A DNA stretch of 32,916 nt from an uncultured Collinsella sp. GTDB taxonomy: Bacteria; Actinomycetota; Coriobacteriia; Coriobacteriales; Coriobacteriaceae. A program made the position numbers and the translations under genes. The notes under the pieces were generated by a model. That model was given only the letters and a program-made list of their open reading frames with translations, was not told the DNA's origin and made no database searches. Location: contig CATXWM010000023.1 in NCBI GenBank assembly GCA_958403205.1, positions 1 to 32,916 on the forward strand, given 5' to 3'. Of this stretch, positions 29,881-32,916 are shown in pieces; position 1 is the stretch's first letter; the number at the start of each line of letters is the position of its first letter.

Positions 29881-31317
29881 ATGCTTGACTACAATTTGGA
29901 AAAACGCGGCGAAGCATCGCTCTATGAGTATGTTTACCAGCAAATTCGAGATGATATCGTAGCTGGACGCATTGTGGCGGGGGAGCATTTGCCGTCTAAG
30001 CGCGCCTTTGCCAGTCATCTGGGAATCAGTGTTATTACCATCGAGAATGCATATAGCCAGTTACTCGCTGAGGGCTATATTTGCTCAATACCACGTCGTG
30101 GCTACTACGCTTGCGAGCTTCCGGATGCACCGGTTTTGGCTTCGGCTGCGGAGGGCATCGACCGAGATGCCGTCTCTGTGGGCCCCAGCGTGCATGATGT
30201 CAACGGACAGGTCGAGCGGTTCGATGCGCTTTCTCCTTCTGCTTTGGAGGCGGCGCGGCTTTGGCAAAGCGCGCTACGGGCGACGCTGGCATCCGAAGAC
30301 GAGCGCGGAATCTTTTCGCCCGCACCGGCGCAGGGCACTGCTCGGCTGCGACGCGCAATTGCTCACCATCTGCACGGGACAAGGGGTATGAATGTCGACC
30401 CCAACAACATCGTTATCGGTGCGGGCGCCCAGCTGCTCGATACCATGTTGGTTCAGTTGCTTGGCGCGGACAAGGTGTATGCGGTTGAGGATCCGGGCTA
30501 TTTGCGTCTGACGCGTATCTATCAGGCTATGGGCTGCAAAGTTCGACATATCCCGTTGGATGATGAGGGCGTGGACTTGAGCACTCTGCAGAAAAGCGGG
30601 ACCGATGTCCTTCACCTGATGCCGTCCCATCAGTATCCGACCGGCCTTGTGACGAGCATTGCGCGTCGCTATGCGCTTCTGAGCTGGGCCGCCGAGCGAC
30701 CAGGTCGGTATCTCATCGAAGATGACTTTGATTGTGAGTTTCGCCTTGCCGGGAAGCCGATTCCCGCGCTCGCGTCGATTGATGCCGCCCAGTCGGTTAT
30801 CTACACCAACACGTTTTCGAAGAGCCTTTCATCGGCGTTGCGTCTAGCGTACATGGTGCTGCCCGATGAGCTAATGGAGCGGTTTAGGCGCAACCTTGGT
30901 TTCTACGCCTCGTCGGTGAGCTCTGTTGACCAGGTCGCTTTGGCGCGTTTGCTCGAATCTGGTGATTACGAGCGACATGTGAACCGCGTGCGCGTTCGTG
31001 CTCGCGAGGCGCGTGATGGCCTGACCTCGCTTGTACGGAAAGCGTTTCCGGCAGGGGAGGTCTCGATCGAACACGCAGACGCGGGCCTTTACTGCACTGT
31101 GGTTGCGGAGTGCGAAGCGGGCGGAAGCTCTTTTGCGCAGGCCCTCACGCGCTCGAGTATCCCTTTTGTCGATATCAGTGACTGTTATTGGTGTGCCGAT
31201 GGCGCATCTGTCCCTAAAAACTCAACTCAAATTCTTGTTCAGTATGACGATCTGAGTCCAAAAGTACTAACTACCTTGGAATTGCAGCTAATGGGGGGCA
31301 CTCTGCAACCTAAGTGA
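29881..31317 (+). CDS. pdxR: MocR-type regulator PdxR (GntR-HTH plus aminotransferase-like domain)
   Basis: A 478-aa protein. A GntR-type winged HTH (about 10-78, with HLPSKRAFASHLGISVITIE) is joined to a fold-type I aminotransferase-like domain (about 115-475). That domain has the PLP-binding Lys314 in TFSKSLSS and EDPGYLR. In known MocR/PdxR regulators the second domain senses PLP and the protein activates pdxST when PLP is low. The divergent position next to pdxS supports this role. ATG at 29881 follows AGGTGATAGGCTC. The TGA stop (31315-31317) is inside the left arm of the 119-bp repeat. Confidence 0.9.
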   Translation: MLDYNLEKRGEASLYEYVYQQIRDDIVAGRIVAGEHLPSKRAFASHLGISVITIENAYSQLLAEGYICSIPRRGYYACELPDAPVLASAAEGIDRDAVSVGPSVHDVNGQVERFDALSPSALEAARLWQSALRATLASEDERGIFSPAPAQGTARLRRAIAHHLHGTRGMNVDPNNIVIGAGAQLLDTMLVQLLGADKVYAVEDPGYLRLTRIYQAMGCKVRHIPLDDEGVDLSTLQKSGTDVLHLMPSHQYPTGLVTSIARRYALLSWAAERPGRYLIEDDFDCEFRLAGKPIPALASIDAAQSVIYTNTFSKSLSSALRLAYMVLPDELMERFRRNLGFYASSVSSVDQVALARLLESGDYERHVNRVRVRAREARDGLTSLVRKAFPAGEVSIEHADAGLYCTVVAECEAGGSSFAQALTRSSIPFVDISDCYWCADGASVPKNSTQILVQYDDLSPKVLTTLELQLMGGTLQPK

Positions 31318-31430
31318 GTAGACTTTTGGCACTTTGGCGACCAGGCAGTTTTGTAACAAGCTACCTACCTGCTGTTTTGAAAAGCAGGATGACCGGCCTG
31401 CTCGGGATGTTCAAAAAAGTCTACTCACTT
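31312..31430. repeat. 119-bp element with 16-bp terminal inverted repeats, copy 1
   Basis: AAGTGAGTAGACTTTT (31312-31327) and its complement (31415-31430) bound an 87-base interior. Copy 2 (32733-32851) has the same length; the first 32 bases are identical and the interior is diverged. The pdxR stop codon lies in the left arm. The two copies are in direct orientation and flank a nuclease-like gene. Confidence 0.85.
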
Positions 31431-31465
31431 GCCGCGCAAAGCTTCTACATGAGAAAAAAAATGGG

Positions 31466-31531
31466 GTTTTCAACAGGGTTTCGTCCAGCTCTCGGCAAGC
31501 TTTTGGCCAGTTGGGGAGGGCTGTTGAAAAC
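31466..31531. repeat. 11-bp inverted repeat in the leader of the nuclease-like gene
   Basis: GTTTTCAACAG (31466-31476) and CTGTTGAAAAC (31521-31531) with a 44-base loop. It lies in the 297-base gap before the putative nuclease gene, next to repeat copy 1. No convincing promoter or Shine-Dalgarno was found in the remaining stretch 31532-31614. Confidence 0.55.
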
Positions 31532-31614
31532 TTGGCAGTCCGTTCGGCGCCATTTTTGGTGCGTTCGCGCCAATGCGTGACTGACTGGGTTGAAATTCGT
31601 GTTTTCCTGTGCCT

Positions 31615-32742
31615 ATGAAGGATCTACTTTGTGACATATCGGCTTTTAGGTACTGGCGTTTGCCTCCTCAAGTCCGCGCTTTGTGTCCGCCGCTCCCACG
31701 ACCGGAAGAAGACCGGCAGCGATATGATCTCGCCCGCAACCCGACGGCTGCGGTCGCGCTCGGTTTTCCGTTGTATACATTGGTTCGGACGAGAAACAAA
31801 CGGACTTGTCCTGCCAGCATTAGGCAGCGGCTGTTTCTTGGTGAGCTCCCCAGGGAATCCGTGCTGGAAACGGAACATGGGTTTTTGGTTACGTCTCCTC
31901 TACTGACGACATTCATCATGTCGCGGCATCTGACGGATCTTCAGCTTCTTTTGGTATTGGCGGAGATGTGTGGCTTGTTTGCGGTGTGTGCCCTGCCGGC
32001 GGCACTTGAGGCGGAGCTTTCGCGTGCAATTGATTCGGGCGCGATTTCGACAACGTTCGGTTGGCTGCGCTGCCCGTCCGAGAACGGCACCGCCTCAAAT
32101 TTATGGCGTCGAGACGCTTTGGTTTTGGGCGGAGACCTTGACCGTTTTTGTTCAGATGTTTGCGGGATGCGTTACGGCAATAGATTTATGGCGGTATCGC
32201 AACTCGTTCCATTGGGTGCCGCGTCGCCTTTTGAGGTCGAGGCGTATTTGCTACTTGTACTGCCGCGATCCCTGGGAGGCGAAGGTTTTTGCGGCATAGA
32301 GCTTAATGTTGAAGTGACGTTAAGCACAAGTGCTCGAGCGATTGTGGGAAAGTCCCGTGTATATATCGACCTACTTCTTTCTTCGCCGGACGGTAGGCGA
32401 CAGGTGGCCATTGAATGTCAGGGAAAGGCCTCGCACGGACGCGCAGGGGATGGCTTGCGTGACGCTGACCGCATGACGGCCCTTCAGGCCATGGGCTACG
32501 ATGTGCTTCTCCTGACACACAGACAGATATCGGATGAGGATAGATTCCGCGCGATCGTTAAGGCCGTATGCAGGATGCTCGATGCTGAATATCGTGATAA
32601 AAGCTCGGATGAGCAAAGGGCTGAGGCATTACTCCGGTCTGAACTATTCATTGACTGGACAAAATTGGGAGTAATCGACGGAAAGATGCCCGCTAGACAC
32701 AAAATGGCTCGATCGTGGACGGCTGCGGTTCTAAGTGAGTAG
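31615..32742 (+). CDS. Hypothetical protein with a DUF559/Vsr-like nuclease-type C-terminus
   Basis: A 375-aa protein I do not recognise as a named family. The N-terminus (MKDLLCDISAFRYWRLPPQV) resembles the opening of AbiEi-like or related Coriobacteriia proteins, but weakly. About residues 240-325 fit a PD-(D/E)xK nuclease pattern: Asp252 in VYIDLLL, Glu267-x-Gln269 in VAIECQG, His274, an Asp/Arg-rich helix (GLRDADRMTALQAMGYDVLL), then a strand as in Vsr and DUF559. The usual Lys is Gln. DNA cleavage is therefore only a suggestion. No Shine-Dalgarno is visible at the ATG; a GTG two codons earlier is possible. It is flanked by two direct copies of a 119-bp palindrome-ended element, and its TAG stop is supplied by the second copy. 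Confidence 0.7.
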   Translation: MKDLLCDISAFRYWRLPPQVRALCPPLPRPEEDRQRYDLARNPTAAVALGFPLYTLVRTRNKRTCPASIRQRLFLGELPRESVLETEHGFLVTSPLLTTFIMSRHLTDLQLLLVLAEMCGLFAVCALPAALEAELSRAIDSGAISTTFGWLRCPSENGTASNLWRRDALVLGGDLDRFCSDVCGMRYGNRFMAVSQLVPLGAASPFEVEAYLLLVLPRSLGGEGFCGIELNVEVTLSTSARAIVGKSRVYIDLLLSSPDGRRQVAIECQGKASHGRAGDGLRDADRMTALQAMGYDVLLLTHRQISDEDRFRAIVKAVCRMLDAEYRDKSSDEQRAEALLRSELFIDWTKLGVIDGKMPARHKMARSWTAAVLSE

Positions 32743-32853
32743 ACTTTTGGCACTTTGGCGACCAAGCCGTTTTGCAACAAGTCATTTACCTGCGGCTTTA
32801 TAAAGCAATATGGATGGCGTGCTCGGCAAGTTCCAAAAAGTCTACTCACTTAG
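32731..32853. repeat. 119-bp element, copy 2, with 18-bp terminal inverted repeats
   Basis: The terminal repeats are one step longer than in copy 1: 32731-32748 pairs with 32836-32853. The part matching copy 1 is 32733-32851. The stop TAG of the nuclease-like gene (32740-32742) is in the left arm. The remaining bases to 32916 show no gene or signal that I can support. Confidence 0.85.
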
Positions 32854-32916
32854 TTTTTGACGGGTAGCGCGCACAGTCGTGGTGTAAGAAGCAAGGGAGG
32901 GCCATCGCCTAGAATC

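Noticed and set aside
31441..31614. Possible small gene before the nuclease-like gene (open frames of about 90 aa)
   Set aside because: The frames cross the repeat and an inverted repeat, have no ribosome site and no recognisable sequence.

Overview
The window looks like a chromosomal stretch of a gut actinobacterium of the class Coriobacteriia, most likely Collinsella or a close relative. This is inferred from the high GC content, strong AAGGAGG-type ribosome binding sites, a bile salt hydrolase, and gene families I associate with that group. No rRNA, tRNA, CRISPR array, phage module or transposase gene is visible.

Layout. 1-3.4 kb: the 5' part of an AAA ATPase, trmL, a CobW-family GTPase, and a flavin reductase followed by a frameshifted ArsC-like gene, all on the minus strand. 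3.4-7.8 kb: two tandem, related c-di-GMP proteins, GGDEF-PAS-GGDEF-like and the same with an added EAL domain. 8.1-9.0 kb: a patatin-like lipase. 9.1-11.2 kb: a thiamine operon (thiM, an MTH1187-type thiamine-binding protein gene, thiE) behind a TPP riboswitch and terminator. 11.2-14.6 kb: HAD phosphatase and LysR genes, a MetE-like zinc methyltransferase, and a tiny transcription unit. 14.6-16.7 kb: an esterase and an AzgA-type purine permease. 16.9-18.6 kb: a deformylase-like protein lacking the catalytic Glu, and the bile salt hydrolase. 18.6-22.9 kb: Kup potassium transporter, and an EamA transporter divergent from a LysR gene. 23.0-26.9 kb: an XRE-aminotransferase fusion, a second deformylase and an MFS transporter. 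27.0-27.9 kb: an RGG-repeat protein. 28.2-31.3 kb: pdxT and pdxS divergent from their MocR-type regulator PdxR. 31.6-32.7 kb: a putative nuclease gene.

The most unusual content is in the short intergenic spaces. Two elements of about 150 bp (24599-24745 and 27902-28050) share short conserved words, a TACC tetraloop hairpin and a GACC-AGAA-GGTC tip, but have different stem sequences that stay complementary. This looks like a conserved RNA fold. Separately, several long palindromes sit at gene 3' ends, and in at least five cases the stop codon lies inside a palindrome arm. Two 119-bp copies of one such element flank the putative nuclease gene. I infer that they are dispersed repeats acting as 3'-end structures; their mobility and function are not shown by the sequence.

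The clearest functional units are TPP-controlled thiamine salvage and PLP synthesis with its divergent regulator. A possible autoregulated XRE-aminotransferase gene has an internal translation start at the domain junction.
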